NCBI GenBank assembly: GCA_000716465.1 | Contig: JNWL01000029.1 | Span: 14,976 to 78,975 of the forward strand | DNA length: 64,000 nt | Direction of reading: 5' to 3' | DNA from: Streptomyces bikiniensis | GTDB lineage: Bacteria > Actinomycetota > Actinomycetes > Streptomycetales > Streptomycetaceae | In this document: one piece after another, positions 40,961-49,972 of the stretch | Layout: each line of letters starts with the position of its first letter | Numbering within the stretch: position 1 is the first letter of the stretch | Position numbers and translations under genes: made by a program | Notes under the pieces: model-generated | What the model saw: the letters and a program-made list of their open reading frames with translations, nothing else | Database searches by the model: none | Told to the model about the DNA's origin: nothing

Positions 40961-41839
40961 GTGCCGAACGACCACCGGAAGACCGCCCGCCGCCCCCTCG
41001 CCCTCGTCCTCGCCGCCACGGGCTGCTGCGCCGTGCTCGCCGGGTGCGGGGCCGCTCCGGACCCGGCCGCCCCGCCGTCCGGGAAGGGCCCGGAGCAGTC
41101 GGCGACCGGGAGCGCCCCGCGACCGAGCCGTACCCCTTCCCCTTCCCCGACCGCCCCGGGAGACCGTCCCCTCGCCGGGCGGACCGTCGTCGTGGACCCC
41201 GGCCACAACCCCGGCAACTTCCGGCACTCCGAGGAGATCGACCGGAAGGTGAACATCGGGACGCACCGCAAGGAGTGCGACACCACGGGCACGGCGACGG
41301 ACGACGGGTACGCCGAGGCCTCCTTCACCCTCGACGTCTCCCACCGGCTGCGGGACCTGCTCACCGCGCGCGGGGCGAAGGTGGTGTTCACCCACGACGC
41401 CGACCGCCCCTGGGGCCCGTGCATCGACGAGCGGGCCCGGATCGGGAACGAGGCCCGCGCCGACGCCGTCGTCTCCGTCCACGCGGACGGTTCGGCCGTC
41501 GGCAACCGCGGATTCCACGTGATCCTCCCCGCACCCGTCCGGGAGGGCGCCGCCGACACCGCGAAGATCGTCGGCCCCTCCCGCGAACTGGGCGAACGGA
41601 TCGCGGACCGGTTCGCCCGCGCCACCGGCACCGCGCCCGCCAACTACCTCGGCGGAGGAACCGGGTTGGACGTACGGGACGATCTCGGCGGACTCAATCT
41701 CTCAACCGTCCCCAAGGTGTTCGTCGAATGCGGCAATATGCGTGATCCGAAGGACGCGCGGCTGCTCGCGTCGGCGGAGTGGCGGCAGAAGGCGGCGCAG
41801 GGGATCGCGGACGGCATCGCCACCTACCTCCAGGGGTAG
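40961..41839 (+). CDS. N-acetylmuramoyl-L-alanine amidase (Ami_3), lipoprotein
   Basis: 292 residues. Lipobox LAGC with acylated C29, then a Pro/Ser linker and an amidase-3 domain that cleaves the bond between muramic acid and the stem peptide. Zinc ligands and catalytic residues are in VVDPGHNPGN, SVHADGS and VFVECGNM. GTG start, leaderless. It likely trims peptidoglycan at the cell surface. It is followed by the DUF5336-like gene after 112 bases. Confidence 0.93.
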   Translation: MPNDHRKTARRPLALVLAATGCCAVLAGCGAAPDPAAPPSGKGPEQSATGSAPRPSRTPSPSPTAPGDRPLAGRTVVVDPGHNPGNFRHSEEIDRKVNIGTHRKECDTTGTATDDGYAEASFTLDVSHRLRDLLTARGAKVVFTHDADRPWGPCIDERARIGNEARADAVVSVHADGSAVGNRGFHVILPAPVREGAADTAKIVGPSRELGERIADRFARATGTAPANYLGGGTGLDVRDDLGGLNLSTVPKVFVECGNMRDPKDARLLASAEWRQKAAQGIADGIATYLQG

Positions 41840-41951
41840 AACCGGCGGGCGATAGATTCTCCGTACGATGGGGCCGCCCCCTGCCATGACCCGAGCGCCA
41901 CTCCGACGCGCCGACGACCGGCGCGACGACGACCGACGAAGGACTTCTCAC

Positions 41952-42812
41952 GTGAATATCCGCTCCCTCACCCGAGGCGATGGCGTGCTGATCGGTGCAG
42001 CGGTGGTGCTGTTCATCGCCTCGTTCCTCGGCATCTCCGGCTGCGAAGGCCCGGCCTCGTTCTGCGACCAGTTCGAGAGCCCGAACTCGTGGGAGGCGTC
42101 GCCGCTGGGCTGGGGCTCCTTCTTCCTCGGCATCGTCGGCGCCGGTCTCGTCGTCGCCTCCCGCGCCCTGCCGCAGCAGCGCAAGGTCGCCGGTCTGGAG
42201 CTCGGCCAGGTCGGCACCGCGTTCACCATCGCCTCCGCGTGGACCCTGCTCATGTGGATCTTCGAGGCCACCAGCGCCGGTGCCGGTCTGATCCTCGGCC
42301 TGATCGCCTCCCTGGTCCTCGCCGCCGCCGCGATCGCCGGCCCGCTGGTCCCGGCCCTCAAGGCCCCGCTGGTCGGCGCGCCGCGTCCGCAGGCCCCGCA
42401 GCCGTACGGCATGCAGCCGGGCCAGCCCGGCCCGCAGGGCGTCCCCGGCGGCTACGGCTACCCGGGCGCGCAGCAGCAGCCGTACGGGGGCGCGCACGAC
42501 GCCTCGCACGGCGCCGGCCACCCGTTCGGCGCGCAGGCCGCCGCCCCGCAGCCCCAGCCGCAGGCCGCCGCCCAGCAGCCCGAGCCGCAGCAGGCCCCGG
42601 CGCAGCCGGCCTCGGACTTCGCCCCGTTCTGGTTCGCGGTCCCGGTCGCCCGTCCGCTGTACGCGGAGGACGGCGGACAGGCCCCGATCGCGGAGCTGGC
42701 GCCCGGCACCTGGTACCTGGCGGTCGAGCAGCGCGGCCAGGCCCTGGTGGCCCAGACGCAGGACGGGCGCCGCGGCGTCCTCCAGGACACCACGGGCATC
42801 CAGCGCGGCTGA
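41952..42812 (+). CDS. DUF5336-like four-helix membrane protein
   Basis: 286 residues. Four hydrophobic helices between about residues 10 and 140 (GVLIGAAVVLFIASFLGIS, SFFLGIVGAGLVVASRAL, AFTIASAWTLLMWIF, LILGLIASLVLAAAAIA), then a Gln/Pro/Ala-rich region and a C-terminal WFAVPVARPLYAEDG beta-like domain. GAAGGA lies 8 nt before the GTG at 41952. An in-frame ATG at 41868, 9 nt after TAGATT, is an alternative start. Function unknown. Confidence 0.78.
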   Translation: MNIRSLTRGDGVLIGAAVVLFIASFLGISGCEGPASFCDQFESPNSWEASPLGWGSFFLGIVGAGLVVASRALPQQRKVAGLELGQVGTAFTIASAWTLLMWIFEATSAGAGLILGLIASLVLAAAAIAGPLVPALKAPLVGAPRPQAPQPYGMQPGQPGPQGVPGGYGYPGAQQQPYGGAHDASHGAGHPFGAQAAAPQPQPQAAAQQPEPQQAPAQPASDFAPFWFAVPVARPLYAEDGGQAPIAELAPGTWYLAVEQRGQALVAQTQDGRRGVLQDTTGIQRG

Positions 42813-42834
42813 CGGTTCCGTACGTCCCCGCACG

Positions 42835-42870
42835 CGGCCCCCGTCCGGACTCCGGTCCGGACGGGGGCCG
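42835..42870. terminator. bidirectional terminator
   Basis: A perfect 16-bp stem (42835-42850 with 42855-42870, loop TCCG) between two converging genes. Confidence 0.9.
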
Positions 42871-42887
42871 TCACCGTTCCCCGGCGG

Positions 42888-43475
42888 TCATCCTCCGAGC
42901 TGGGACGTGCTGGGCACCTGGTCCTTGACCTCCGCGCCCGCGCTCCTGCCCGCCTCCTTGACGCTGTTGATCACGCTCTCGAAGGCGCCGACGTCCCCCT
43001 CGCCCACCTCGCCCCTGCGGAACTTGGTGCCGAGGTCCTTGAGCGAGTCGATCCCGGCGGTGAGCGGCGCGACCGCCTTCGAGAGGAGCGGGTCGCCCTT
43101 GGCGTTCTCCGCCGCCGCCTTGAGCCGGTTGTAGGCGAACGCGCCCGCGAGACCGGCCTTCACCAGCGCGAAGGTGCGCCCGTCCGCGCCCTTCTTGAAC
43201 GTGCCCGCGCGGTACGGCTTCACGATCCACTGGTACGTGGCGCCCGCGGCCAGACCGGCGTTGGCCACGAACCGGGTCTTGGCCAGCTTCTGCCGCTCGG
43301 CGCTGCCCGACGGGGCCGGGGACGCCGACGGGTTCGCGGAGGCGTTCGCGCCCGCGCCGTCGTCGCCTCCGCAGGCGGCGGTGGTCAGGAGCAGGGCGCA
43401 GCACAGCGGCAGCGCCACGGCTCCCCGCGCGAGGGCTCTGCGCGAGCGGGTTCGGGGCGTAAGGGTTCCGGGCAC
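42888..43475 (-). CDS. hypothetical lipoprotein
   Basis: 195 residues. Lipobox TAAC with C35, then a Ser/Ala linker and a helical domain (GATYQWIVKPYRAGTFKKGA, LVKAGLAGAFAYNRLKAAAE, AGIDSLKDLGTKF). No family is recognised. GTG start with AGGAGG upstream. Probably surface-anchored. Confidence 0.8.
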   Translation of the reverse strand: MPGTLTPRTRSRRALARGAVALPLCCALLLTTAACGGDDGAGANASANPSASPAPSGSAERQKLAKTRFVANAGLAAGATYQWIVKPYRAGTFKKGADGRTFALVKAGLAGAFAYNRLKAAAENAKGDPLLSKAVAPLTAGIDSLKDLGTKFRRGEVGEGDVGAFESVINSVKEAGRSAGAEVKDQVPSTSQLGG

Positions 43476-43568
43476 GGCGGGACCTCCTGGGGGCTGTGGC
43501 GCCAGCCTCGCCCCGGGGCCGCACGGGCGCCACCGGGGCGACTCCGTACGGGTACCCCCGCCTCGTGC

Positions 43569-44660
43569 TCAGGCCCCGCAGCAGTCCGGTTCGAGGCCGG
43601 ACGGGAGGCGTTCGCCGCCGAAGACGGCGACCGTGGCCTCCTCGCCGCCGAGCGCGGCCACCGCGAGCAGCAGGGACCCGGCGGTCCAGCTCGTCTGCTC
43701 CTCGGGCCACATCGCCTTGTCGGCCTCGGTGGCGCCCTCGAAGACGTACCCCGTCCAGTACATGCCGTTCGCGGCCCGCAGGTGCTGGATGTCCTGGAGG
43801 ATGGTGAGGGCCCGGTCGGACTCGCCCACCGCCCAGAGGGCGAGGGCGAGTTCGCAGCTCTCGCCGCCGGTGACCCACGGGTTGGGGACCACGCAGCGCA
43901 CGCCGAGGCCGGGCACGACGAACGCGTCCCAGGACGCGTCGATCCGGGCCTTCGCCTCCTCGCCGGTGACCGCGCCGCCGAGGACCGGGTAGTACCAGTC
44001 CATCGAGTAGCGGGACTTGTCGAGGAAGCGCTCGGGGTGGCGGCGGATCGCGTGGCCGAGGGCCCCGGCCGCCAGCTCCCAGTCCGGCTGCGGCTCCTCG
44101 CGGGCCTCGGCGATCGCGAGGGCGCAGCGCAGGGCCTGGTGGATCGAGGAGCTGCCGGTGAGGAGGGCGTCGGCGACGGGCTCGCCGGACGGCTCGCGCT
44201 TCCAGCCGATCTGGCCGCCGGGCTGCTGGAGCCCGAGGACGAACTCGACGGCGGCGTAGACGACGGGCCACATCCGGTCGAGGAAGGCGTCGTCGCCGGT
44301 GGCGAGGTGGTGGTGCCAGACGCCGACGGCGACGTACGCGGTGAAGTTGGTCTCCCGGCCCCGGTCGGTGACCCGCTCCGGGTCGCCGTCGTGGTAGGCC
44401 GCGTACCAGGAGCCGTCGCCGTTCTGGTGCCGGGCGAGCCACTCGTAGGCGCGGGCGGCGGCGGCGTGCTCGCCGGCCGCGTCCAGGGCCATGGCGGCCT
44501 CGACGTGGTCCCAGGGGTCGAGGTGGTGGCCGCGGAACCAGGGGATGGCGCCGTCCTCGCGCTGGACGGCGAGTATCCCGGCGACGGTCTCGGCGGCCTG
44601 CTCGGCGGTGAGGACGCCGGGCAGGACCAGGTGTTCCGCGATCCGCTCGGGGCTCGTCAC
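43569..44660 (-). CDS. prenyltransferase/squalene-oxidase-repeat (alpha/alpha-toroid) protein
   Basis: 363 residues. Repeats such as VQREDGAIPWF, ARHQNGDGSWYA and LQQPGGQIGWKRE are the QxxDGxW-like motifs of alpha/alpha toroids, and a long-range layout like glycoside hydrolase or terpenoid cyclase toroids is seen. No DXDD or DDXXD-type cyclase motif is evident, so true prenyl chemistry is doubtful. GTG start overlaps the methyltransferase stop by 4 bases; third gene of the glycosyltransferase operon. It could act on a glycolipid made by its neighbours. Confidence 0.82.
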   Translation of the reverse strand: MTSPERIAEHLVLPGVLTAEQAAETVAGILAVQREDGAIPWFRGHHLDPWDHVEAAMALDAAGEHAAAARAYEWLARHQNGDGSWYAAYHDGDPERVTDRGRETNFTAYVAVGVWHHHLATGDDAFLDRMWPVVYAAVEFVLGLQQPGGQIGWKREPSGEPVADALLTGSSSIHQALRCALAIAEAREEPQPDWELAAGALGHAIRRHPERFLDKSRYSMDWYYPVLGGAVTGEEAKARIDASWDAFVVPGLGVRCVVPNPWVTGGESCELALALWAVGESDRALTILQDIQHLRAANGMYWTGYVFEGATEADKAMWPEEQTSWTAGSLLLAVAALGGEEATVAVFGGERLPSGLEPDCCGA

Positions 44661-45391
44661 GCGGCATCGGCCTTCGGGAGGTGCGGCTTGGTCGCGTACG
44701 CCACGAAGCTCTTGCCGACGACCGGGTTGAGCAGCTGCTCGGCGACCCGGGTCAGGGCGGGCTTCTTCATGATGTCCCAGACCAGGAGCTTGTGGTACGC
44801 CCGGACCGGCAGCGCCTTGTCGTTGTCGACGCCGAAGGCGCACTTGAGCCACCAGTACGGCGAGTGCAGCGCGTGCGCGTGGTGGGTGCCGTACGGCTTG
44901 AGGCCGGCCTGCCGGATCTTGCCGAGGAGTTCGTCGGCCCTGTAGATGCGGATGTGGCCGCCCTCGACCTCGTGGTACGCGTCGGAGAGCGCCCAGCAGA
45001 CCTTCTCGGGGCCGTAGCGGGGGACGGTGACGGCGATCCGGCCGCCCGGCTTGAGGACGCGGACCATCTCGGCGAGGACGCCCTTGTCGTCCGGGATGTG
45101 CTCCATGACCTCGGAGATGATGACGACGTCGAAGGACTCGTCGGGAAAGGGCAGGTTGAGGGCGTCGCCCTCCATCGCGGTGGCGGTCGCGCCGGCGGGG
45201 GCCTCCCCGGCCTCCTCCATGGCCGCGAACCACTTGGCGACCTCGCGGATCTCCTCGGCGTTCCGGTCGAGGGCCACGACCCGGGCGCCGCGCCGGTAGC
45301 ACTCGAAGGCGTGCCGGCCCGCACCGCAGCCCAGATCGAGCACGCGGTCGCCGGGGGCGAGCGGGAAGCGGGTGAAGTCGACGGTCAGCAC
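44657..45391 (-). CDS. class I SAM-dependent methyltransferase
   Basis: 244 residues. Motif I VLDLGCGAGRHAFE, motif II FDVVIISEVMEHIPD, motif III LKPGGRIAVTVP: a UbiE/Methyltransf_11-type enzyme. GTG start. It follows the glycosyltransferase by about 100 bases of repetitive G-rich sequence and overlaps the toroid gene, so the three are probably one unit. Acceptor unknown, possibly a lipid or glycan made by the operon. Confidence 0.92.
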   Translation of the reverse strand: MLTVDFTRFPLAPGDRVLDLGCGAGRHAFECYRRGARVVALDRNAEEIREVAKWFAAMEEAGEAPAGATATAMEGDALNLPFPDESFDVVIISEVMEHIPDDKGVLAEMVRVLKPGGRIAVTVPRYGPEKVCWALSDAYHEVEGGHIRIYRADELLGKIRQAGLKPYGTHHAHALHSPYWWLKCAFGVDNDKALPVRAYHKLLVWDIMKKPALTRVAEQLLNPVVGKSFVAYATKPHLPKADAA

Positions 45392-45491
45392 GAGGGCCTG
45401 CCTTCGCGGTCGGGACGGGGGCGGTGCGGGTGGGGGTCGTTCGGGTGGTGCGGGCGGGGGTTCCCCGGGTCGTGCGGGTGCGCGGTCCCGG

Positions 45492-46859
45492 TCACCGGCG
45501 GGGGCCTGGCGAGGCGGCGCCCCGGCGGGCGATCGCCTCGCGGTACAGCTCGGCCGTGCCCTGGGCCGCGCGGGCCCAGGTGAAGCGGTCGAGGACCCGG
45601 GCGCGTCCGGCGGCGCCGAGCCGGGCGCGCAGCTCGGGGTCGCCGAGGACCCGGCCGAGGGCGGCGGCGAGGGCGCCCGCGTCGCCGGGCGGCACCGCGA
45701 GGCAGGTCTCGCCGTCCGGGCCCGCGACCTCGGGGATCGCGCCGCCGGTGGTGGCGACGAGCGGGGTGCCGGTGGCCATGGCCTCGGCGGCGGGCAGCGA
45801 GAACCCCTCGTACAGCGAGGGCACGCAGGAGACCTGGGCGGAGCGGACGAGGTCGACGAGCTCGGCGTCGGTGATGCCCTTCACGAACTCGACGGCGCCT
45901 TCGAGGCCGTACCGCTCGATGGCCCGGGCGACCGGGCCGTCCTCGGCCCGCTTGCCGACGACGACGAGGTGCGCGTCGGGGTTCTCGGTGCGGAGCTTGG
46001 CGAGCGCCTCGATCAGGTGGACCAGGCCCTTGAGGGGGACGTCGGCGCTGGAGGTGGTGACGATCCGGCCGGGGACCTCGGCGACCGAGGGGTCCGGGGA
46101 CCAGAGGTCGGTGTCGGCGCCGATGTGGACGACCCGGATGCGGTCCTCGCGTACGCCGAGGTGCTCGACGATCTCCTGGCGGGAGGTGCCGGAGACGGTG
46201 AGCACGGACGGCAGGCGGCGGGCGACCCGCTTCTGCATGGTGGTGAAGGCGTACCAGCGGCGGACCGAGAGGCGGCGCTTCCAGCCGTCGGCGGCGGCGA
46301 GTTCGAGGCCGCGGTCGACGGTGATGGGGTGGTGGATCGTGGTGACCAGGGGGGCGCCGAGCGCGCGGGGGCCGCCGAGGAGTCCGTACCCGAGGGTCTG
46401 GTTGTCGTGGACGACGTCGAAGTCGCCGCGGCGGGCGGCGAGCATGCGGCGGGCCCGCAGGGAGAAGGTGAGCGGCTCGGGGAAGCCGCCGGTCCACATG
46501 GTGGCGACTTCGAGGGCGTCGATCCAGTCGCGGTACTCGTCGCGCTTCGGGGTCCGGAAGGGGTCCGGGGACCGGTAGAGGTCGAGGCTGGCGATCTCGG
46601 TGAGCGGCACGCCCTCGTCGAGGGTCGGGTACGGCTGGGAGCCGATGACCTCGACGGTGTGGCCGAGGCGGGCCAGTTCGCGGGAGAGGTGCCGGACGTA
46701 GACGCCCTGGCCTCCGCAGAAGGGGTTCCCCTTGTACGTGAGGAGAGCGATCCGCAACGTGGGGGTCCCCCCTGTTCGAGCACGGTCGAGAACTCGGGGG
46801 ATGTCACCGGGGTCGGTGACGCCCTGTCGGGGGCCTGCCTCTACGGCCTCGGCGGTCAT
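45492..46859 (-). CDS. GT4-family glycosyltransferase
   Basis: 455 residues, GT-B fold. N-terminal domain starts RIALLTYKGNPFCGGQGVYV with the Gly-rich acceptor loop; the C-terminal domain has VVHIGADTDLWSP, then the nucleotide-sugar motif SLYEGFSLPAAEAMATGTP with the conserved ExxxxxxxE pair. A retaining transfer of a sugar from a nucleotide donor to a lipid or glycan is expected. ATG at 46859 has GAAGGGGG upstream; TTG at residue 35 is a weaker alternative. A KstR-type box overlaps the predicted promoter. Confidence 0.93.
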   Translation of the reverse strand: MTAEAVEAGPRQGVTDPGDIPRVLDRARTGGTPTLRIALLTYKGNPFCGGQGVYVRHLSRELARLGHTVEVIGSQPYPTLDEGVPLTEIASLDLYRSPDPFRTPKRDEYRDWIDALEVATMWTGGFPEPLTFSLRARRMLAARRGDFDVVHDNQTLGYGLLGGPRALGAPLVTTIHHPITVDRGLELAAADGWKRRLSVRRWYAFTTMQKRVARRLPSVLTVSGTSRQEIVEHLGVREDRIRVVHIGADTDLWSPDPSVAEVPGRIVTTSSADVPLKGLVHLIEALAKLRTENPDAHLVVVGKRAEDGPVARAIERYGLEGAVEFVKGITDAELVDLVRSAQVSCVPSLYEGFSLPAAEAMATGTPLVATTGGAIPEVAGPDGETCLAVPPGDAGALAAALGRVLGDPELRARLGAAGRARVLDRFTWARAAQGTAELYREAIARRGAASPGPRR

Positions 46860-46891
46860 GCGCGGCCCCCTTCGAGCGTGCGTTTCGCCGG

Positions 46892-46921
46892 AGCGTAACC
46901 GCTGGCGTTAATCTAGAACAA
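46892..46921 (-). promoter_or_regulatory. promoter of the glycosyltransferase operon
   Basis: On the minus strand TTGTTC (46916-46921) and TACGCT (46892-46897) are 18 bp apart. The KstR-type box covers the -35 element. Confidence 0.5.
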
Positions 46922-46927
46922 GTTACA
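46914..46927. promoter_or_regulatory. KstR-type operator TAGAACAAGTTACA
   Basis: Matches TNNAACNNGTTNNA exactly. It lies between the divergent glycosyltransferase and kstR-like genes, 55 bases from the former and about 205 from the latter. Confidence 0.7.
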
Positions 46928-46962
46928 GACTCGCCCGTCGACCGGCCGTTCCCGGCCGCCGC

Positions 46963-47006
46963 CCGACCCTTGCCGGGCCGTCGTCCGATCCTTGCCGGGC
47001 CGTCGT
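46963..47006. repeat. 22-bp tandem repeat, two units
   Basis: 46963-46984 and 46985-47006 differ at one base (CCGAC/TCCTTGCCGGGCCGTCGT) in the intergenic region upstream of the kstR-like gene. Confidence 0.85.
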
Positions 47007-47131
47007 CCGGCCGTCCGGGAAGGACAGAATCTACCGGCAGGTAGCGCCGCGGTGAGATCCGGAGCGGGTGATTCGCGCCACGGCGGCGGCGCCGCCATAC
47101 TGTCGCTCCCCACCGCACGGAACGGGACCCC

Positions 47132-47761
47132 ATGACCGCAGAGAACAGAGCGGAGCACGGCACAGGCCACGCCCTCGGCCACGGCACCGCCGTACCCCTC
47201 ACGGAGCGCCAGGAGGCGCGGCGGCGGCGCATCCTGGACGCCAGCACGCGGCTCGCCTCGCGGGGCGGGTTCGACGCCGTGCAGATGCGGGAGGTGGCCG
47301 AGGAGGCGGGCGTGGCCCTGGGCACGCTGTACCGCTACTTCCCGTCCAAGATCCACCTGCTCGTCGCGGTGATGCAGGACCAGCTCCGGCACCTGCACAC
47401 CACGCTGCGGAAGCGGCCCCCGGCGGGCGCGGACCCGGCGGAGCGGGTCGCGGAGACCCTGATGCGGGCCTTCCGGGCGCTCCAGCGGGAACCGCAGCTG
47501 GCCGACGCGATGGTGCGGGCGCTGATCTTCGCGGACCGGGGGGCGAGCGCCGAGGTGGACGAGGTCTCCCGGCTGACGACCGCGATCATCCTGGACGCGA
47601 TGGGGACCGGACAGCCGACGCCGGAGCGGCTGTCGGCGGTCCGGGTGATCGAGCACACCTGGCACTCGGCCCTGATCACCTGGCTGTCGGGGCGGTCCTC
47701 GATCGCCCAGGTGAAGGTCGACATCGAGACGGTGTGCCGGCTGATCGGGGGTTCGGCCTGA
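47132..47761 (+). CDS. kstR: KstR-like TetR family regulator
   Basis: 209 residues. N-terminal helix-turn-helix ILDASTRLASRGGFDAVQMR, VAEEAGVALGTLYRYFPSKIHLL closely follows mycobacterial KstR (Rv3574), and so do REPQLADAMVRALIFAD, WHSALITWLSGRSS and DIETVCRLIGG in the ligand domain. KstR represses sterol and fatty-acid breakdown genes and is released by steroid acyl-CoA thioesters. Two consensus boxes lie in this window (46914 and 23518). TACTGT at 47098-47103 is a likely -10 box. The inducer in this organism may be an acyl-CoA other than a steroid. Confidence 0.85.
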   Translation: MTAENRAEHGTGHALGHGTAVPLTERQEARRRRILDASTRLASRGGFDAVQMREVAEEAGVALGTLYRYFPSKIHLLVAVMQDQLRHLHTTLRKRPPAGADPAERVAETLMRAFRALQREPQLADAMVRALIFADRGASAEVDEVSRLTTAIILDAMGTGQPTPERLSAVRVIEHTWHSALITWLSGRSSIAQVKVDIETVCRLIGGSA

Positions 47762-47789
47762 TCGGGACCCTGGTCTGATCCGGCTTCGG

Positions 47790-48365
47790 CTACTGCCCGT
47801 CGGTCCCACCCTCGGGGATCCGGACGCGGGAGCGGATCTCGTCGACGCAGGCCTTGTCGGCGGCCGACACGCTGATCTGTCCCGTGTCGAAGCCCCGGAA
47901 CTCCGCCGTCAGGGTCCAGCCCCGCTTCGTGAAGATCTTCTGGGCGATCCGGACCGTCCCGTTCTCGTCCTTGCGCTCGGGCGCCTCCCCCGACGGCTGC
48001 CAGCCGCGTTCGCGCAGCTCGCCGACCACCGCCTCGTACCGGCCGAAGTCGACCTTCTCGTCCTCCGTCCCGTAACCGTGGTAACCGGCCCCGCACCGGG
48101 CCGCGGTCATCTTCGCCCAGTCCGGATCGTCGGCCGGGGCCCCCGCGTCCGCGGCCGCCGCCTCGATGTCCGCCTGGGCCGAGGCCTTCGTGACCGGACC
48201 GGTGTCCTCGGCCCGGGGCGTCGCCGAGGGGGCGGCGGACGCCCCGCCCCGCTTCCCCCCGCCGTCCGTCCCGCCGTCGCCCGTGCCGCAGCCCGCGGCG
48301 CCGAGCACCACGGCCATGACCACGGCCGCCCGGACCGCCGTCCCCTTGCGCATCCTCTTCCCCAC
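47790..48365 (-). CDS. hypothetical lipoprotein
   Basis: 191 residues. Lipobox GAAGC with C26, a low-complexity linker, then a small domain with WAKMTAARCGAGYHGYG, a pair of cysteines, and QKIFTKRGWTLTAEFRGFD. No family recognised. Start taken as GTG at 48365 (MGKRMRKGT); ATG at 48353 is also possible but lacks space for a ribosome site. Confidence 0.75.
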   Translation of the reverse strand: MGKRMRKGTAVRAAVVMAVVLGAAGCGTGDGGTDGGGKRGGASAAPSATPRAEDTGPVTKASAQADIEAAAADAGAPADDPDWAKMTAARCGAGYHGYGTEDEKVDFGRYEAVVGELRERGWQPSGEAPERKDENGTVRIAQKIFTKRGWTLTAEFRGFDTGQISVSAADKACVDEIRSRVRIPEGGTDGQ

Positions 48366-48519
48366 CCCTTGTCCCCCACCCCTGTCGATCGCCACCGGAC
48401 GGTGATCGTCCGGCGGCGGTCGCAGGAGTTTCGCACAGGGCCGGACGTGACGGCCCGTCCGTTTCCGCGGGCCGGTGCGAGGCCGCTCACACCCACCGTG
48501 AGCAGCGCGTACGGGCCGG

Positions 48520-48525
48520 TACAGT
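48520..48525 (+). promoter_or_regulatory. -10 box of the B12 operon
   Basis: TACAGT, upstream of the riboswitch; initiation would fall near 48532. No clear -35 box. Confidence 0.4.
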
Positions 48526-48531
48526 AAGCGG

Positions 48532-48660
48532 GTCGTCATCATGCCCGTACGGGGGGAAACCGGTGGAAATCCGGTACTGACCCGCAGCCGTTAACCGCCT
48601 TGGGGTGGTAAGTCGGAATGCCCCGGACGGGACGTGACCGCCGGCACCGTCGAGGAATAC
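48532..48660 (+). promoter_or_regulatory. cobalamin riboswitch
   Basis: The core GGGGGAAACCGGTGGAAATC followed by CGGTACTGACCCGCAGCCGT is the conserved cobalamin aptamer (GGGAAxxxGGTGxAAxTCC ... CxGxCCCGCxxCxGT), and a downstream AAGTCGGAATGCC resembles the B12 box. It precedes the five-gene operon by about 55 nt. High adenosyl- or methylcobalamin should turn the operon off, probably by hiding the AGGAGAGG ribosome site since no terminator is seen. Confidence 0.93.
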
Positions 48661-48715
48661 GGAGCCGGAGCCCGGTGCCCGAGGCGTGCCGTGCCCGGCC
48701 GCAGGAGAGGGCCCC

Positions 48716-49972
48716 ATGAACACCGTCCGCCGCGCCGCCGCCACCGCGCTCGCCGCCGTCGCCGTACTCGGCACCGGAGCAGCCGGGCCGGCCACCGCCG
48801 CCCCCTCCCCGACCCCTTCCGCCGGGAAGCTCCCGGCCGGTCTGTACGGCACGAAGGACCCGACGTACGACGGCGTCTGGCGCCAGTCGCTCTCCTTCCT
48901 CGCCCAGCGCGCCACCGGCTACCAGCCCGCCGACCAGGCCGTGGAGTGGCTGCTCGGCCAGCAGTGCGAGGACGGCGCCTTCCCCTCCTACCGCGCGGAC
49001 GCCGCGAAGCCCTGCGACGCGAAGACGATGCGGGATACCAACGCCACCGCCGCCGCCGTCCAGGCGCTCGCCGCCGTCCGCCGCCAGAGCGCCGCCCCCG
49101 GGAAGGCCGACCAGGCCGTCAAGGCCGGGTCCGACTGGCTGAAGTCCGTGCAGAACAAGGACGGCGGCTGGGGCTACGGCGCGGGCGGCGCCAGCGACGC
49201 CAACTCGACCTCCGTCGTCGTCGGCGCGCTCGCCGCGACCGGCGTGCGCCCCGGCGAGTTCACCTCCGCCGAGGGCCGCTCCCCCTACGACGCGCTCCTC
49301 ACCTTCGCCCTGCCCTGCTCGGACGAGGAGGGCCCCGGCGCCTTCGCGTACCAGCCGGACAAGGCCGGGAAGCTGTTCGCCAACGCCGACGCCACCGCCG
49401 CCGCGACCCTCGCCGGGCTCGGCAAGAGCATGGTCGCCACCAAGGCCTCCCCCGAGCAGGCCCCCACCTGCACCGACCTGCCGAAGCCGACCCCCGAGCG
49501 GGTCGCCCTGAACGGCGCCTCCTACCTGGCGAAGACGCTCGCGACGACCCACCACCTCGTCCAGCCGCCGATGCCGGGCGCCGCCGACACCACCGAGCAG
49601 CCCGACTTCGGCAACACCGCCGACGCCGTCGTCGCGCTCTCCGCCGCCGGCGCCTCCAAGGAGGCCATGCCCGCCCTGGAGTGGCTGGAGAAGAACTCCG
49701 CCGCCTGGGCGAAGGAGAGCGGCCCGGCCGCCTACGCCCAGCTGATCCTGGCCGCCCGCGCGACGGAGACCGACCCGCGCAAGTTCGGCTCGGTCGACCT
49801 GGTCGAACGGCTCAACGCCGCCGGGCCCGCGCCCAAGAGCCCCGACACCTCCGCCTCCGACTCCTCCACCGCCGACGAGGAGGACTCCGGCTTCGACCTC
49901 TGGTGGATCATCGGCATCGGCACGGTCGTCGGCGTCGGCATCGGCTTCCTCCTGAGCGGCCGCAAGAAGTGA
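48716..49972 (+). CDS. secreted, membrane-anchored alpha/alpha-toroid protein, predicted B12-binding
   Basis: 418 residues. Signal peptide (1-32), an alpha/alpha-toroid domain with repeated motifs (WLLGQQCEDGAFPSY, WLKSVQNKDGGWGYG, DFGNTADAVVALSAAG, ALEWLEKNSAAWA), an acidic Ser-rich linker and a C-terminal membrane helix (WWIIGIGTVVGVGIGFLL) with RKK. Animal intrinsic factor and transcobalamin also bind cobalamin with an alpha/alpha toroid, and this gene is first after a cobalamin riboswitch, so it probably captures B12 outside the membrane. AGGAGAGG precedes the ATG at 48716. B12 binding is inference. Confidence 0.85.
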   Translation: MNTVRRAAATALAAVAVLGTGAAGPATAAPSPTPSAGKLPAGLYGTKDPTYDGVWRQSLSFLAQRATGYQPADQAVEWLLGQQCEDGAFPSYRADAAKPCDAKTMRDTNATAAAVQALAAVRRQSAAPGKADQAVKAGSDWLKSVQNKDGGWGYGAGGASDANSTSVVVGALAATGVRPGEFTSAEGRSPYDALLTFALPCSDEEGPGAFAYQPDKAGKLFANADATAAATLAGLGKSMVATKASPEQAPTCTDLPKPTPERVALNGASYLAKTLATTHHLVQPPMPGAADTTEQPDFGNTADAVVALSAAGASKEAMPALEWLEKNSAAWAKESGPAAYAQLILAARATETDPRKFGSVDLVERLNAAGPAPKSPDTSASDSSTADEEDSGFDLWWIIGIGTVVGVGIGFLLSGRKK

